A DNA stretch of 64,000 bases from the NCBI RefSeq assembly GCF_011302055.1, contig NZ_CP049871.1, positions 1,570,501 through 1,634,500 of the forward strand. The letters run 5' to 3'. Shown piece by piece: positions 52,740-62,033 of this stretch. How positions within the stretch are numbered: the first letter of the stretch is position 1; every line of letters starts with the position of its first letter. The notes under the pieces were generated by a model. It made no database searches. It saw nothing but the letters and a program-made list of their open reading frames with translations, and was not told the DNA's origin. Both the position numbers and the translations under genes were made by a program. The DNA is from Sphingomonas sinipercae. Its GTDB lineage: Bacteria > Pseudomonadota > Alphaproteobacteria > Sphingomonadales > Sphingomonadaceae.

Positions 52740-53663
52740 TTAGCCGGCGATGCCCGCCTTGCGCTTCGAGGAGCGCGACTTGGCCTGGTTCTCCGGTTCG
52801 AGAGCACCGGTAACGCGGACCTTGCGCTTCGCTTCCGCCCAAATGTTGCGGTAGGCGAGATAGCCCAGGATCGTCCCGATCAGCAGGAACAGGACCACCG
52901 CGAGGCCAGCGGCATGGCGCCGCTCGAGGTTCGGTTCGGCTGCCCAGACCAGGAAGGCCGAAACGTCTGTCGCCATCTGGTCGACCGTCGACTTGGTGCC
53001 GTCCGCATAGACCACCTGCCCTTCGCTTGAGAGCGGCGGCGGCATCGCGAGGTTAAGGTTCGGGAAGTAGCGATTGTAGTGGAGGTTCGCCGGCGTCTTG
53101 GCGGCCGGGAACTTCTTCAGCAGCTCGGCCGGCTGATTCGAATAGCCGGTCAGGAGCGAATGAATGTAGGCGGCGCCGCCTTCACGCGACTTGGCGATCA
53201 GCGAAAGGTCCGGCGGCAAGGCGTTGTTGTTCGCTGCACGGGCCGCCAGCTCGTTCGGATAAGGCGACGGGAAGCGGTCGGAAGCGATCGCCTTGCGGGT
53301 CGCGGGTTCGCCCGTTTCCGGATTGAGGCTGGGTACTTCCGTCTGCCACTGGTTGGCGATCGCCTTCACCTCAGCCTCGGAATAGCCGAGCTTTTCGAGG
53401 TCGCGGAACGCCACCAGGCTCATGCCGTGACAGGCGGCGCAAACTTCCTTGTAGACCTGGAAGCCACGCTGCAGCTGCTGCTTGTCGAACTTCCCGAGTG
53501 GGCCATCGCTCGCTAGGTGAAGCGGGCGCGGATGCTCGTGAAACTCTTCCTCGGCCGTCGGCTCCGGAGGGCTGGCGAAATAGGTCGACGCCGTGTTGCC
53601 GAGCGAAATCAGCAATACGCCCGCGAACGCGAGGCCGACCAGAAAACCGAGAATTCGGACCAT
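52740..53663 (-). CDS. petC: Ubiquinol-cytochrome c reductase, cytochrome c1
   Basis: 307 residues. N-terminal signal/anchor, heme-c site VCAACHGMSLVAFRDL near residues 73-88, the characteristic PYPNELAARAANNNALPPDL and the C-terminal anchor (LAVVLFLLIGTILGYLAY). Met axial ligand is in NLNLAMPPPL. It passes electrons from the Rieske protein to cytochrome c. Last gene of petABC, 15 bases after petB. Confidence 0.96.
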   Translation of the reverse strand: MVRILGFLVGLAFAGVLLISLGNTASTYFASPPEPTAEEEFHEHPRPLHLASDGPLGKFDKQQLQRGFQVYKEVCAACHGMSLVAFRDLEKLGYSEAEVKAIANQWQTEVPSLNPETGEPATRKAIASDRFPSPYPNELAARAANNNALPPDLSLIAKSREGGAAYIHSLLTGYSNQPAELLKKFPAAKTPANLHYNRYFPNLNLAMPPPLSSEGQVVYADGTKSTVDQMATDVSAFLVWAAEPNLERRHAAGLAVVLFLLIGTILGYLAYRNIWAEAKRKVRVTGALEPENQAKSRSSKRKAGIAG

Positions 53664-53678
53664 CTTGCTTCCCGCCCC

Positions 53679-54983
53679 TTAGCCGGCAGTCGTTGTCTTG
53701 CGCGGCTTGACGCCCGCGGGTGCGCTTTCCTGCGCCTCGCCGTGAAGCACCGACCCGCTGATGGAGTTGGGCAAGCGAAGCGGCCGTTCGATCTTGGAGA
53801 TGAAGGGCAGGATGATCAGGAAGTGCGCGAAATAATAAGCTGCAGCGATCTGGCTGACCGCGATCTTGCCCGGGGTCGCCGCCGAACCGCCGGCCCAGCC
53901 GAGGAACAGGACGTCGACGATCAGGATCCCGAAGAAGATCTTGAACAGCGGGCGGTAATGACCGGACCGAACCGGCGACTTGTCCAGCCAGGGCAGGAAG
54001 AACAGCAGCAGGATCGACGCGAACATCGCGAGCACACCCCACAGCTTCGCCGGCAGGATGAAATCGACCGTGAAGGCGCGAAGGATCGCGTAGAACGGCC
54101 AGAAATACCATTCCGGTACGATGTGCGCGGGCGTCGCCAGCGGGTTAGCGGGAATGTAATTGTCCGGGTGCCCAAGCGCGTTCGGCATGAAGTAGACGAA
54201 CAGGGCATAGACCAGCAGCACCGCGCCGGCGAACCAGCCGTCCTTGGCCGTGTAGAACGGGTGGAAGGGAAGGGTGTCCTTCTCATCCTTAACATCGACC
54301 CCGGTCGGGTTGCTCGATCCCGGGATGTGCAGCGCCCAGATGTGCAGCACCGTCACCGCGGCAATCACGAACGGCAGCAAATAGTGGAGTGAGAAGAAGC
54401 GGGTCAGCGACGCCTGGTCCGGCGCGTAGCCGCCAAGCAGGAACACGCGCAGCGGCTCGCCGATGATCGGGAATGCCGAGAAGAAGCCGGTGATGACCTG
54501 CGCGCCCCAGTAGCTCATCTGGCCCCACGGGAGCACGTAACCCATGAAGGCGGTCGCCATCATCAGCAGGTAAATGACCAGGCCGAGCATCCACACAAGC
54601 TCGCGCGGCGCCTTGTACGAACCGTAGAACAGTCCGCGGAAGATATGGATGTAGGTGACGATGAAGAAGAAGCTTGCGCCGTTGGAGTGCGCGTAGCGGA
54701 TGAGCCAGCCCGCATTGACGTCGCGCATGATGTGCTCGACCGAATTGAACGCCCCGTCGGCGGACGCGAAATACCACATCGCAAGGACAATGCCGGTGAC
54801 GATCTGGATCGTCAGGAACAGGCCGGCGAGGACGCCGAAGTTCCACATGTAATTGAGGTTGCGCGGCACCGGATAGCCGCCGCCGATCGCACCGTAGACG
54901 AGGCGGGGGAGCGGCAGGCGCTCATCCATCCACCGCATGAATGGGTGCTTAGGCTCGTATTGCTGTGCCCATTTGAAGGCCAT
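53679..54983 (-). CDS. petB: Ubiquinol-cytochrome c reductase, cytochrome b
   Basis: 434 residues, eight membrane spans expected. Heme-b ligands fall in IRYAHSNGASFFFIVTYIHI and RFFSLHYLLPFVIAAVTVLH; the Qo-site motif is in VPEWYFWPFYAILRAF (PEWY). It oxidises ubiquinol in the bc1 complex. A C-terminal tail beyond about 415 is low in conservation. petA lies 19 bases upstream. Confidence 0.97.
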   Translation of the reverse strand: MAFKWAQQYEPKHPFMRWMDERLPLPRLVYGAIGGGYPVPRNLNYMWNFGVLAGLFLTIQIVTGIVLAMWYFASADGAFNSVEHIMRDVNAGWLIRYAHSNGASFFFIVTYIHIFRGLFYGSYKAPRELVWMLGLVIYLLMMATAFMGYVLPWGQMSYWGAQVITGFFSAFPIIGEPLRVFLLGGYAPDQASLTRFFSLHYLLPFVIAAVTVLHIWALHIPGSSNPTGVDVKDEKDTLPFHPFYTAKDGWFAGAVLLVYALFVYFMPNALGHPDNYIPANPLATPAHIVPEWYFWPFYAILRAFTVDFILPAKLWGVLAMFASILLLFFLPWLDKSPVRSGHYRPLFKIFFGILIVDVLFLGWAGGSAATPGKIAVSQIAAAYYFAHFLIILPFISKIERPLRLPNSISGSVLHGEAQESAPAGVKPRKTTTAG

Positions 54984-55002
54984 CGTCGTCTTAGCTCCCC
55001 GC

Positions 55003-55578
55003 TTACCCGATCTGGACCACAGTTTCGGACGCGAACTTATATTCAGGCACCATCAGGTTCTTCGGCGCCGGCCCCGAACGGATTCGCGCCGCCGTATCGT
55101 AAGCCGACCCGTGGCACGGGCAGAAATAGCCGCCGAACGGCCCTTTGTTCTCACCCTCGCCCACGCCGAGCGGGACGCAGCCGAGGTGCGTGCAAACGCC
55201 CAGCGTGATCAGCCAGTTCTGCTTGCCCGGCTTGGTCCGCTGCGCCAGCGATTCCGGGTCGCGAAGCTCGCTGACCGGAACGGCGTTGGCGGCCGCGATC
55301 TCGGCCGGGGTCAGGTTGCGGATGAAGACCGGCTGCTTGCGCCACACCGTCTTGATCGCCTGGCCGGGCAGGATCTTCGAAATGTCGACTTCCGCCGTCG
55401 CCAGCGCCAGCACGTCGGCCGGCGGACCGAACTGAACCACCATCGGCGCGATTGCGGCGACTGCACCGACTCCGGCAAAGCTGACGGCAGCGACGTTCAG
55501 GAAGTCCCTGCGGCGAACGCCGTCGCCGGTTGCGACTGTGTTTTCGGAACCCTCAGCGGACTGTTCCAGCGTGGCCAT
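55003..55578 (-). CDS. petA: Ubiquinol-cytochrome c reductase, Rieske iron-sulfur subunit
   Basis: 191 residues from ATG 55578; a GTG two codons upstream is also possible. A twin-arginine-like RRRDFLNVAAVSFAG and a hydrophobic anchor mark Tat export. The 2Fe-2S ligands are in VCTHLGCVPLG and FCPCHGSAYD. First gene of petABC, transcribed away from the truncated hydrolase ORF. Confidence 0.97.
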   Translation of the reverse strand: MATLEQSAEGSENTVATGDGVRRRDFLNVAAVSFAGVGAVAAIAPMVVQFGPPADVLALATAEVDISKILPGQAIKTVWRKQPVFIRNLTPAEIAAANAVPVSELRDPESLAQRTKPGKQNWLITLGVCTHLGCVPLGVGEGENKGPFGGYFCPCHGSAYDTAARIRSGPAPKNLMVPEYKFASETVVQIG

Positions 55579-55764
55579 GCTCACCCTTTTAACGCTTGTT
55601 GCTCAAGTGCCGAACGGCACGTGTGCGAAGCCGCCCCGGCGTGGGCCGGAAGCGATTGGCGGGCCTGATAGCGGCCCGACTTGGGAGCGACAAGCGCCAA
55701 ACAGCCGCTTGCGCTCGCTCCCTTCGCAATGTTCACTGTCCAGGCACTGCGGGGGTATGTTCAG

Positions 55765-56496
55765 ATGGTCAATTGGACAGCGGTTGGCGCGTTGACGGCG
55801 GTTGCGCTGGTCCATCCGAAACCGGCGATTGCGAAGGTCGTCGCGGTACAGCTGGACGAGCACAAGCCATGGTTGGATGGAAAAGTCGTGGGTCCGGCCG
55901 GTGCTTACGAGATCCTGCGCGGGACGGTGCGCTATGAACTCGACCCGAACTCCGCCGAAGCTGCGCAAGTTACGGACATCAGGCTCGCGCCGGTAAACGC
56001 ACGCGGCAACGTCGAATATTCCGGACCCTTCCTGCTGCTCCGCCCGATCGACTCCGCGCGATCCAACGGCGCTACGCTGATTGAAATCCCGAACCGCGGC
56101 ATGGACCAGACCAACGGCGCCTTGTTCGAATCCAAGGATTTCGAGCTGGTCACGCCCAATGCAAAGGATTTGGGCCGCGCCGGCATCTTCGAACGCGGCA
56201 CCACTTTCGCCTGGGTCGGCTGGCAGGGCCGTCTGAAAGCGAACGAGTTCGGCCTGGCGGTTCCCATCGGCCGGGGCACTGGGATGGCTCGCGCGGACTA
56301 TAATTGGTTCCGCAAGGCGATGCCCGCCGAGGGGGTCTCGCTTCGCGACGTCGGCTTTTACTGTGCCGCCGATACGCGCCAGACCGGTAGCCGCCTGGTG
56401 CGCAAGACGAGTTTCGACGATCCGGGAACGGCCCTTCCACCGGGTTTGACGAGAAAGCGGGCCGAAACTTGCCTGCCGGCGGCCCAGCGGCGATGA
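55765..56496 (+). pseudogene. Truncated Abhydrolase_10-like protein
   Basis: 243 residues from ATG 55765. Signal-like start, then AGAYEILRGTVRYELDPNS, TDIRLAPVNARGNVEYSG and EIPNRGMDQTNG, which resemble the N-terminal region of the alpha/beta-hydrolase domain proteins (PF20091, usually over 450 residues). The hydrolase core with its catalytic serine is missing, and the last ~75 residues are unrecognised. Its stop overlaps the hemF ATG (ATGA). Either a 3'-deleted remnant or a short new gene; the intact frame leaves this open. Confidence 0.6.
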
Positions 56497-57368
56497 GCGC
56501 GGCCATGCAACCGCTCGATGACCAACAACAAGCCGCGCGCGACTGGTTCGAATCGCTTCGCGACCGGATTTGCGCCGAATTCGAAGCAATCGAACGCGAG
56601 GCGGGCAGCGACGCTGGGTTCGCTTACACGCCCTGGGACCGGACCGATCCGTCGGGCGAGCCCGGTGGCGGCGGCGTTCGTGGACAGATGAACGGCAAGG
56701 TGTTCGAAAAGGTCGGGGTCAACGTGTCGACCGTCGGCGGCGCCTTCTCGCCCGAGTTTGCCGCCAGCATCCATGGCGCCGGCGACGACCCGCGATTCTT
56801 CGCCACGGGAATCAGCCTAGTCGCGCACATGGCAAACCCGCACGCGCCGGCGGTGCACATGAACACCCGCTTCCTGTGCACGACCAAGCGCTGGTTCGGC
56901 GGCGGCGCCGACCTCAACCCGGCCATTCCTTATGGAGAGGACACCGAGGCGTTCCATGCCCGGCTTCGTGCCGCCTGCGCAGCGCACGACCCGACCTTCT
57001 ACCCCAGGTTCTCGAAATGGGCGGAAGAGTATTTCTGGCTTCCCCATCGCGGCGTCGCCCGCGGCGTCGGCGGCATTTTCTACGACCATCTCGACTGCAA
57101 CGCCCCCGGTGAAGGCGCGACGTTCGAGGCCAACCTGGCCTTCACCCGGGACGTCGGGGAAGCGTTCCTGGATATCTTCCCGAAGATCGTCCGCAAGCGG
57201 ATGAACGCCGAATTTTCCGCTGCGGACATGCAGCGGCTGCTGGAATTCCGCGGCCGCTACGTCGAGTTCAACCTGCTTTACGACCGCGGGACATTGTTCG
57301 GGCTGAAGACCGGCGGCAACATCGACGCTATCCTGATGAGCCTGCCGCCGCTCGCCCGCTGGGCCTAG
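56493..57368 (+). CDS. hemF: Aerobic coproporphyrinogen III oxidase
   Basis: 291 residues from ATG 56493. Family stretches: GGGVRGQMNGKVFEKVGVN, HAPAVHMNTRFLCTTKRWFG and GGADLNPAIPYGEDTEAF, with YVEFNLLYDRGTLFGLKTGG near the end. It decarboxylates coproporphyrinogen III to protoporphyrinogen IX with oxygen, in haem synthesis, in keeping with the adjacent haem-requiring bc1 operon. Translation is coupled to the truncated upstream ORF. Confidence 0.97.
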   Translation: MSAAMQPLDDQQQAARDWFESLRDRICAEFEAIEREAGSDAGFAYTPWDRTDPSGEPGGGGVRGQMNGKVFEKVGVNVSTVGGAFSPEFAASIHGAGDDPRFFATGISLVAHMANPHAPAVHMNTRFLCTTKRWFGGGADLNPAIPYGEDTEAFHARLRAACAAHDPTFYPRFSKWAEEYFWLPHRGVARGVGGIFYDHLDCNAPGEGATFEANLAFTRDVGEAFLDIFPKIVRKRMNAEFSAADMQRLLEFRGRYVEFNLLYDRGTLFGLKTGGNIDAILMSLPPLARWA

Positions 57369-58201
57369 TCGCCGCTGCTGGGGACCGATACCTCGGCCTC
57401 GCCGCGCCCGGCGAGCTGCAGGTAGATCCGGGCAAGCATGACCGAAAGCACCGTGGTCACCAGCGCCGACAGAACGCCGGAGATCACTCCGACGAACAGC
57501 GCGCCGCCGCTGAACGGCTCGATCTCTCCGAAAAGACTGCGTGCGCCGAGGCCCGCGACGCCGCCCACAGCCAGCATCAATGCCACCATTGCGACGACGA
57601 AGAGCAGCAGAAACGCGAACAGCTTCCAGAACTTGCCCCGGGTGAGTTCCCAACTGCGCTTGAGGATGGCGACAGGTCCCGCCGTTTCCGCGCTTGCCAC
57701 CGGCGACATCATCATCATCCGCACGCCGATCACGATGCCGACAAGGAAGATTACCAGCACAAAGACCGAGAACAGGGGCGAGGCGGCAAGCTGCGCCGGG
57801 TCGAGCGCGGCATCCCCAGCGCTCGCTCCTGCAATCGTGATGGAAAGCAGGATGATGATCGGAAGACTCACGATCAGGAGAATAAGGACGAGGAGAATGA
57901 TCGCGCCGATGAAGGGCAAGGCGCGCCGCAAGGCGTGAAGGATCGCATCGCCGACGGAAAGCGACGGCCCGATTGCAAGCCGGATCAGGGCCAGCTGCCC
58001 AATCATGCCAATCAGCGACAAGAGGAACACCAGCAGGCTGATTCCCGAGCCGCGCGAGGTCGGGCTGCCAGGGTCGATCAGCGTCGAAACGATCGAGGGA
58101 AGCGCCACCATCGCCAGGGCCACAGGGATCAGCAACCGGCCATCGCGCGCCAACACCGCCTTGCTCTCGTCCCACGCAACCGAAATCGAAAGTGACCGCA
58201 T
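57365..58201 (-). CDS. Multi-pass membrane protein (GPDPase_memb/DUF-type)
   Basis: 278 residues from ATG 58201. About six hydrophobic segments, including IPVALAMVALPSIVSTLI, ISLLVFLLSLIGMIGQLALI, a long isoleucine-rich span, and KFWKLFAFLLLFVVAMVALM. The motif RSWELTRGKFWKLF recalls proteins with glycerophosphodiester phosphodiesterase membrane domains, without the enzyme domain. Function unknown. Convergent with hemF (4-base overlap) and divergent from lipB. Confidence 0.75.
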   Translation of the reverse strand: MRSLSISVAWDESKAVLARDGRLLIPVALAMVALPSIVSTLIDPGSPTSRGSGISLLVFLLSLIGMIGQLALIRLAIGPSLSVGDAILHALRRALPFIGAIILLVLILLIVSLPIIILLSITIAGASAGDAALDPAQLAASPLFSVFVLVIFLVGIVIGVRMMMMSPVASAETAGPVAILKRSWELTRGKFWKLFAFLLLFVVAMVALMLAVGGVAGLGARSLFGEIEPFSGGALFVGVISGVLSALVTTVLSVMLARIYLQLAGRGEAEVSVPSSGD

Positions 58202-58307
58202 CTTGCTCCCCTGACCCTGATTGATGCGACTTATGCGTGGCTTCGTGGGCCCGCGCAATCGGCGCCGGCGGTTGCAGCTTCGAACCGGCGAGGGCATCTC
58301 ACGCCTC

Positions 58308-58970
58308 GTGAACGACCAGCCCGAAATCGAATGGCGAATCGCCCCGGGGCCGGTGCCTTATGAGGAAGCGCTGGCAACGATGGAGGCGCGCGTCGCGGCA
58401 ATCCAGGCCGGAGCGGCAAGCGAGCTCGTCTGGCTGGTCGAGCACCCGCCCCTGTTCACCGCCGGCACCAGCGCCGACCCCGCCGAGCTGTTCAATCCCA
58501 GCGGCTTCCCGGTCTTCGATGCCGGGCGCGGGGGCCGCTACACGTATCACGGGCCCGGCCAGCGGGTGGTCTACCTGATGCTCGACCTCGACAAGCGCGG
58601 CCGCGACGTCCGCCGGCTGGTCGCGAGCATCGAAGACTGGATCATCGTTACGCTCGCCGAGCTTGGAGTGAGCGCGCACCGGGCGGCCGGCCGCATCGGC
58701 ATCTGGGTCGGCGAAGGTCCGTCCGAAGCGAAAATCGCGGCGCTTGGCATCCGGGTGAAGCGCTGGGTCACGCTTCACGGCTTGTCGATCAACGTCGACC
58801 CCGACCTGTCCCATTTTGGCGGGATCGTCCCATGCGGGATCAGCGAATACGGCGTCACCAGCCTGGCCGCTTTAGGGAAAGATATGCCGATGTCGCGCGT
58901 TGATGCCGCGCTGAACAGCAGTTTTCCTCGGTTTCTCAACAGTTTGTCGAACCTCAATCAAGTCACTTGA
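58308..58970 (+). CDS. lipB: Octanoyl-[acyl carrier protein]:protein octanoyltransferase
   Basis: 220 residues from GTG 58308 ([13 protein letters not shown] start); ATG at 58221 in frame would add 29 unconserved residues. LipB motifs: [36 protein letters not shown] (catalytic Lys) and [16 protein letters not shown] (catalytic Cys). It transfers octanoate from ACP to lipoyl domains such as GcvH; lipA is not in the window. Confidence 0.95.
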   Translation: MNDQPEIEWRIAPGPVPYEEALATMEARVAAIQAGAASELVWLVEHPPLFTAGTSADPAELFNPSGFPVFDAGRGGRYTYHGPGQRVVYLMLDLDKRGRDVRRLVASIEDWIIVTLAELGVSAHRAAGRIGIWVGEGPSEAKIAALGIRVKRWVTLHGLSINVDPDLSHFGGIVPCGISEYGVTSLAALGKDMPMSRVDAALNSSFPRFLNSLSNLNQVT

Positions 58971-59054
58971 TGGGGGGATGCGGTTCAGATTATGCTTAGG
59001 GCGATTTGCGAGGCGGGTTCACCGCCCCAGATCGCATTATCAAGGGAGTTTTGA

Positions 59055-59306
59055 ATGCGTGCTCTTATCCTGGTCGCCGGTGCGGCCCTGGCGGTTGCTG
59101 GTTGCAGCAGCAACAACACCGCCGACAACAACATGGCTGTCGACAACCTGACCGTCGACAACCTCGTCATCGACAACACGATGGCGGTCGACAACACGAT
59201 GGACGCCAATGCCATGACGGCCGACAACACGATGTCGAACGACATGAACACGACGACCAACGCTGCGGACAACGCCGCCGCGAACACCACCAACAACGCG
59301 ATGTAA
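59055..59306 (+). CDS. Small Asn/Asp-rich lipoprotein
   Basis: 83 residues. Lipobox VAGC (residues 14-17). The mature ~67 residues are made of irregular Asn/Asp/Thr/Met repeats (DNxMxxDN), for example NNMAVDNLTVDN and DNTMAVDNTMDANAM, which lack any hydrophobic core. The protein is probably disordered and lipid-anchored. Followed by a strong terminator. Function unknown. Confidence 0.75.
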   Translation: MRALILVAGAALAVAGCSSNNTADNNMAVDNLTVDNLVIDNTMAVDNTMDANAMTADNTMSNDMNTTTNAADNAAANTTNNAM

Positions 59307-59347
59307 TCGCGCCCGGCCCCCCGCAACGGGGGCCGAGGGTGTTTCGA

Positions 59348-59385
59348 AGAGGCTGCCGGACTTGCTCTGGCAGCCTCTTTTTTTT
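59348..59385 (+). terminator. Intrinsic terminator after Asn-rich lipoprotein
   Basis: Perfect 10-bp stem AGAGGCTGCC / GGCAGCCTCT with an 11-base loop and a run of at least eight T. One of the clearest terminators in the window. Confidence 0.95.
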
Positions 59386-59419
59386 GACATCGCGCTGCAA
59401 TCCGTAGGAAGGCCCGCTC

Positions 59420-59773
59420 ATGCGTGAACTCATCATCGCCGGCGCCGCCGCACTCCTCCTTACCGCCTGCAACAGGGGCGGAAACGCCGACCAGCAAGCG
59501 GCGATCGAGCAGAATGTCGAAACCCAGGTGGTCGCCACTAACGATGTGACCGCGATCGACGCCGCCACTGGGCAAGCGGCGAACATGGCGGCCGATGTGG
59601 CTTACATGCCGGAAGAAACCGAGGCTGCGAACGACGCCGCACCCGCCAAAACGGCATCGGGCGACAAGTCCGCGACTAAGCCGCAGCCCGAGCGCAGCGC
59701 GAAACGGCCCGCCCAGGCTGACAGCAACGAGCCGGCTCTCGCGGCCGAGCCAGCCCCGGCCAACGCCGTTTAG
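59420..59773 (+). CDS. Small Ala-rich lipoprotein
   Basis: 117 residues. Lipobox LTAC at residues 14-17 (MRELIIAGAAALLLTACN). The mature chain is Ala/Glu/Pro/Lys-rich and without hydrophobic segments, so likely disordered. It resembles the preceding lipoprotein in size and composition but has its own promoter region after the terminator. The stop overlaps the convergent queC end by 4 bases. Confidence 0.7.
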   Translation: MRELIIAGAAALLLTACNRGGNADQQAAIEQNVETQVVATNDVTAIDAATGQAANMAADVAYMPEETEAANDAAPAKTASGDKSATKPQPERSAKRPAQADSNEPALAAEPAPANAV

Positions 59774-60459
59774 GCTGTCGGCCGCGACGCGTAGCGCGTC
59801 GGATCGTCCAACCCGGCCTCGGCAAACCCTTTCGACCGCAGCCGGCAGGCATCGCAGCGGCCGCAATGCATTCCATCGACCGGGTCGTAGCAACTCAGCG
59901 ACATGGCCGGGTCCAGGCCAAGCCGAATCGCCTCGGCCGCAATCTGCGCCTTCGTCAGATGCTGAAGCGGCGCATGGACGGTGAAGCCCTCCCCCTCCAC
60001 CCCGGCCTTGGTCGCCAGGTCGGCAAGGTTTTGAAAGGCCGCGACAAACTCCGGCCGGCAATCGGGGTAGCCTGAATAGTCGAGCGCGTTGACGCCGATG
60101 AACATGTCGCGGGCGCCCGCAGCCTCCGCCCAGCCGAGCGCAAGGCTGAGCATGATGGTGTTGCGGGCCGGGACGTAGGTCACTGGAATGCCCGGCGCGA
60201 CGCCGGTCTTGGGCACCGGCGTGTCGCTGGTCAGGGCCGAGCCGCCGAAACGGGTCAGGTCGAGGTTGAGGACCACGTGGCGCTGGGCAAGCTTGGCAGC
60301 GATGGCGGCGGCGGCCTCCAACTCAAGGCGGTGGCGCTGGCCGTAATCGACGGTCAAGGCGAGGACTTCGAACCCCTGCTCCCTCGCCAAGCCGGCGCAG
60401 ACCATCGAATCGAGCCCGCCGGAGAGCAGGACCACCGCTTGTCGCGAAACGCTGTTCAT
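59770..60459 (-). CDS. queC: 7-cyano-7-deazaguanine synthase
   Basis: 229 residues. PP-loop ATPase motif VVLLSGGLDSMVCAGLA at the N-terminus; zinc-binding cysteines in MSLSCYDPVDGMHCGRCDAC near 190-210. It converts 7-carboxy-7-deazaguanine to preQ0 in queuosine synthesis. Other queuosine genes (queD, queE, queF) are not in the window. Confidence 0.96.
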   Translation of the reverse strand: MNSVSRQAVVLLSGGLDSMVCAGLAREQGFEVLALTVDYGQRHRLELEAAAAIAAKLAQRHVVLNLDLTRFGGSALTSDTPVPKTGVAPGIPVTYVPARNTIMLSLALGWAEAAGARDMFIGVNALDYSGYPDCRPEFVAAFQNLADLATKAGVEGEGFTVHAPLQHLTKAQIAAEAIRLGLDPAMSLSCYDPVDGMHCGRCDACRLRSKGFAEAGLDDPTRYASRPTA

Positions 60460-60489
60460 GGGCGGCGCTCTAAGGGCCTTGGCGCGATG

Positions 60490-60523
60490 AAAAAAGGGCC
60501 GCCCATCGGTCGAAGGGCGGCCC
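60490..60523 (-). terminator. Intrinsic terminator after DUF3617 gene
   Basis: Minus-strand stem GGGCCGCCC with GGGCGGCCC, 10-base loop, then TTTTTT. It lies about 85 bases past the stop at 60608 and about 30 bases upstream of queC. Confidence 0.85.
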
Positions 60524-60607
60524 AGTTAATCGGGCCGGGCCCGATTTGGGAGGAAAGCGTGCCATCCGGCACCGCACCTCAATAAGCTCGATTGGTTAAA
60601 CGTCCGC

Positions 60608-60988
60608 TTAATGAGCCGGGCACGGACCGATGCGGCGGGCCTGCACGACATAGGCAAAAGGCGCCTCGCCGGAGATGCCCTGCGTTTCGATCCGCATCGA
60701 GCGCGGCGTAAGCATCGTTATCTTGCTGTTGCCGAAGCCTGCCCCGGGGCAGGTGTAGTCCACGATTGCCGTAATGGAATCGTTGCGGACGATCGATTGG
60801 GTGCAGTTGCGGCGCTGGTGCTCGACCCGCGCAAGCACCTCCGGCTCGCGCAGGCAAACCCGGCGCACCGGCGCATTGCGAGGACCGCTGAACTCCCACA
60901 ATCCAGGCGCGATTTGCGAAAGCAGCGTCGCCGGTGCGGCCGCCGTCAGCGCCACCCCCAGGAAGGCATATCGAACCCGCCCCGTCAT
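60608..60988 (-). CDS. DUF3617-like secreted protein
   Basis: 126 residues from ATG 60988; an ATG at 61000 adds four residues. Signal-like start (YAFLGVALTAAAPATLLS), then APGLWEFSGPRNAPVRRVCL, the LWE opening of DUF3617 domains. Cysteines in VCL, RNCTQ, YTCPG and GPCPA could make two disulfides. Function of the domain is unknown. Followed by a terminator. Confidence 0.8.
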   Translation of the reverse strand: MTGRVRYAFLGVALTAAAPATLLSQIAPGLWEFSGPRNAPVRRVCLREPEVLARVEHQRRNCTQSIVRNDSITAIVDYTCPGAGFGNSKITMLTPRSMRIETQGISGEAPFAYVVQARRIGPCPAH

Positions 60989-61026
60989 CGAGTCGCCCAT
61001 AGCATGTTCCGGCCCGGGGTGCAGCC

Positions 61027-61929
61027 TTAGCCGACGTCCTCAAGCGCGATCGGGAAGCTCGTCGAACAGAACGCGCAATCGACCCGGATCATCCCGTCGT
61101 CGCCAACCATGTCGGCGCGCTCCGCCGCCGGAAAGCGGGCAATCACCGACCGCACATAATCGGGGTCGCAACGGCAGCCCTTGGCGAGGTGCAGCGGCTC
61201 GAACGTGCGCACTTCCGCCTCCTCGTTGAACAGGCGCCAGGCGATCTCGTCCAGCGGCAGCGCTGGATCGGTCAGTTCCTCCGCCTTCACCGACCCGGCG
61301 AGGATGGCGACGTGCGGCCAGTCGGGGTGATCGAGCCGCGTGTGTAGCCGCTCGCGCCCTTCCTCCCCTTCCGGCAGGTGCTGGAAGAGCATCCCCCCGG
61401 CGCTCCACCCGCCCTCGCCCTTCTCGGCAGCGAGGCGCACGATGCTTGGGATCTGCTCCGATTGGGCGAAAAAGCTCTCCGCCGCTTTCGCCAGGCTGTC
61501 GCCTTCGAGCGGGACGATCCCCTGATAGCGCTCGTCCATCTCCGGATGGTCGAAGGTGATTGCCAGGTAACCCTTGCCGAACAGCGCCTCGAGCGAGGGC
61601 GCGGGGCCGAGATCGAGCAGCCGTTCGGGATCGTGGCGAACATAGCCGCGCAGGCTTCCGCCCAGGAAGTCGCACACCAACAGGTCGATGACCCCGCCCT
61701 GCGTCTGCGCCTGCAGCGTCACCTGGCCCTCGGCCTCCTTGAGCATCGAGCCGAGCAAGGCGGTCAGCACCAGCGCTTCGGCAAGCAGCCGCTCAAGCAC
61801 CGGCGGATAGCCATGATTGGCAAGAATCTGGTCAAGCGTAGGGCCAAGGCGAGCGAAGCGCCCGCGAGCGTTACGCGATGGAATGGCAACGCCGAGAACA
61901 ACGTCGGTGGTCAGCTGGCTGTCAGGCAT
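61027..61929 (-). CDS. hslO: Hsp33 family redox chaperone
   Basis: 300 residues. N-terminal Hsp33 domain (LVCDFLGGSLRGYVRHD) and C-terminal zinc/redox switch with cysteines in KGCRCDPDYV and CAFCSTSF (CxC...CxxC), the four zinc ligands whose oxidation activates the holdase. The 3' end lies 38 bases from the DUF3617 gene. No oxidative-stress operator is identified. Confidence 0.95.
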   Translation of the reverse strand: MPDSQLTTDVVLGVAIPSRNARGRFARLGPTLDQILANHGYPPVLERLLAEALVLTALLGSMLKEAEGQVTLQAQTQGGVIDLLVCDFLGGSLRGYVRHDPERLLDLGPAPSLEALFGKGYLAITFDHPEMDERYQGIVPLEGDSLAKAAESFFAQSEQIPSIVRLAAEKGEGGWSAGGMLFQHLPEGEEGRERLHTRLDHPDWPHVAILAGSVKAEELTDPALPLDEIAWRLFNEEAEVRTFEPLHLAKGCRCDPDYVRSVIARFPAAERADMVGDDGMIRVDCAFCSTSFPIALEDVG

Positions 61930-62033
61930 TGCGGGAAGATAGGAAGGGGTTTGGCTGGCGACAACTTACTTCACTCCACGGCAACGATACCGCCGGCCAC
62001 GAATGTCTTGCCCGACTCAGCTGACGATACTGA

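Noticed and set aside
60589..60610. TTAAACGTCCGCTTAA as a CtrA site
   Set aside because: Spacing is N8, not N7, and the second half lies at the 3' end of a convergent-side gene rather than in a promoter.
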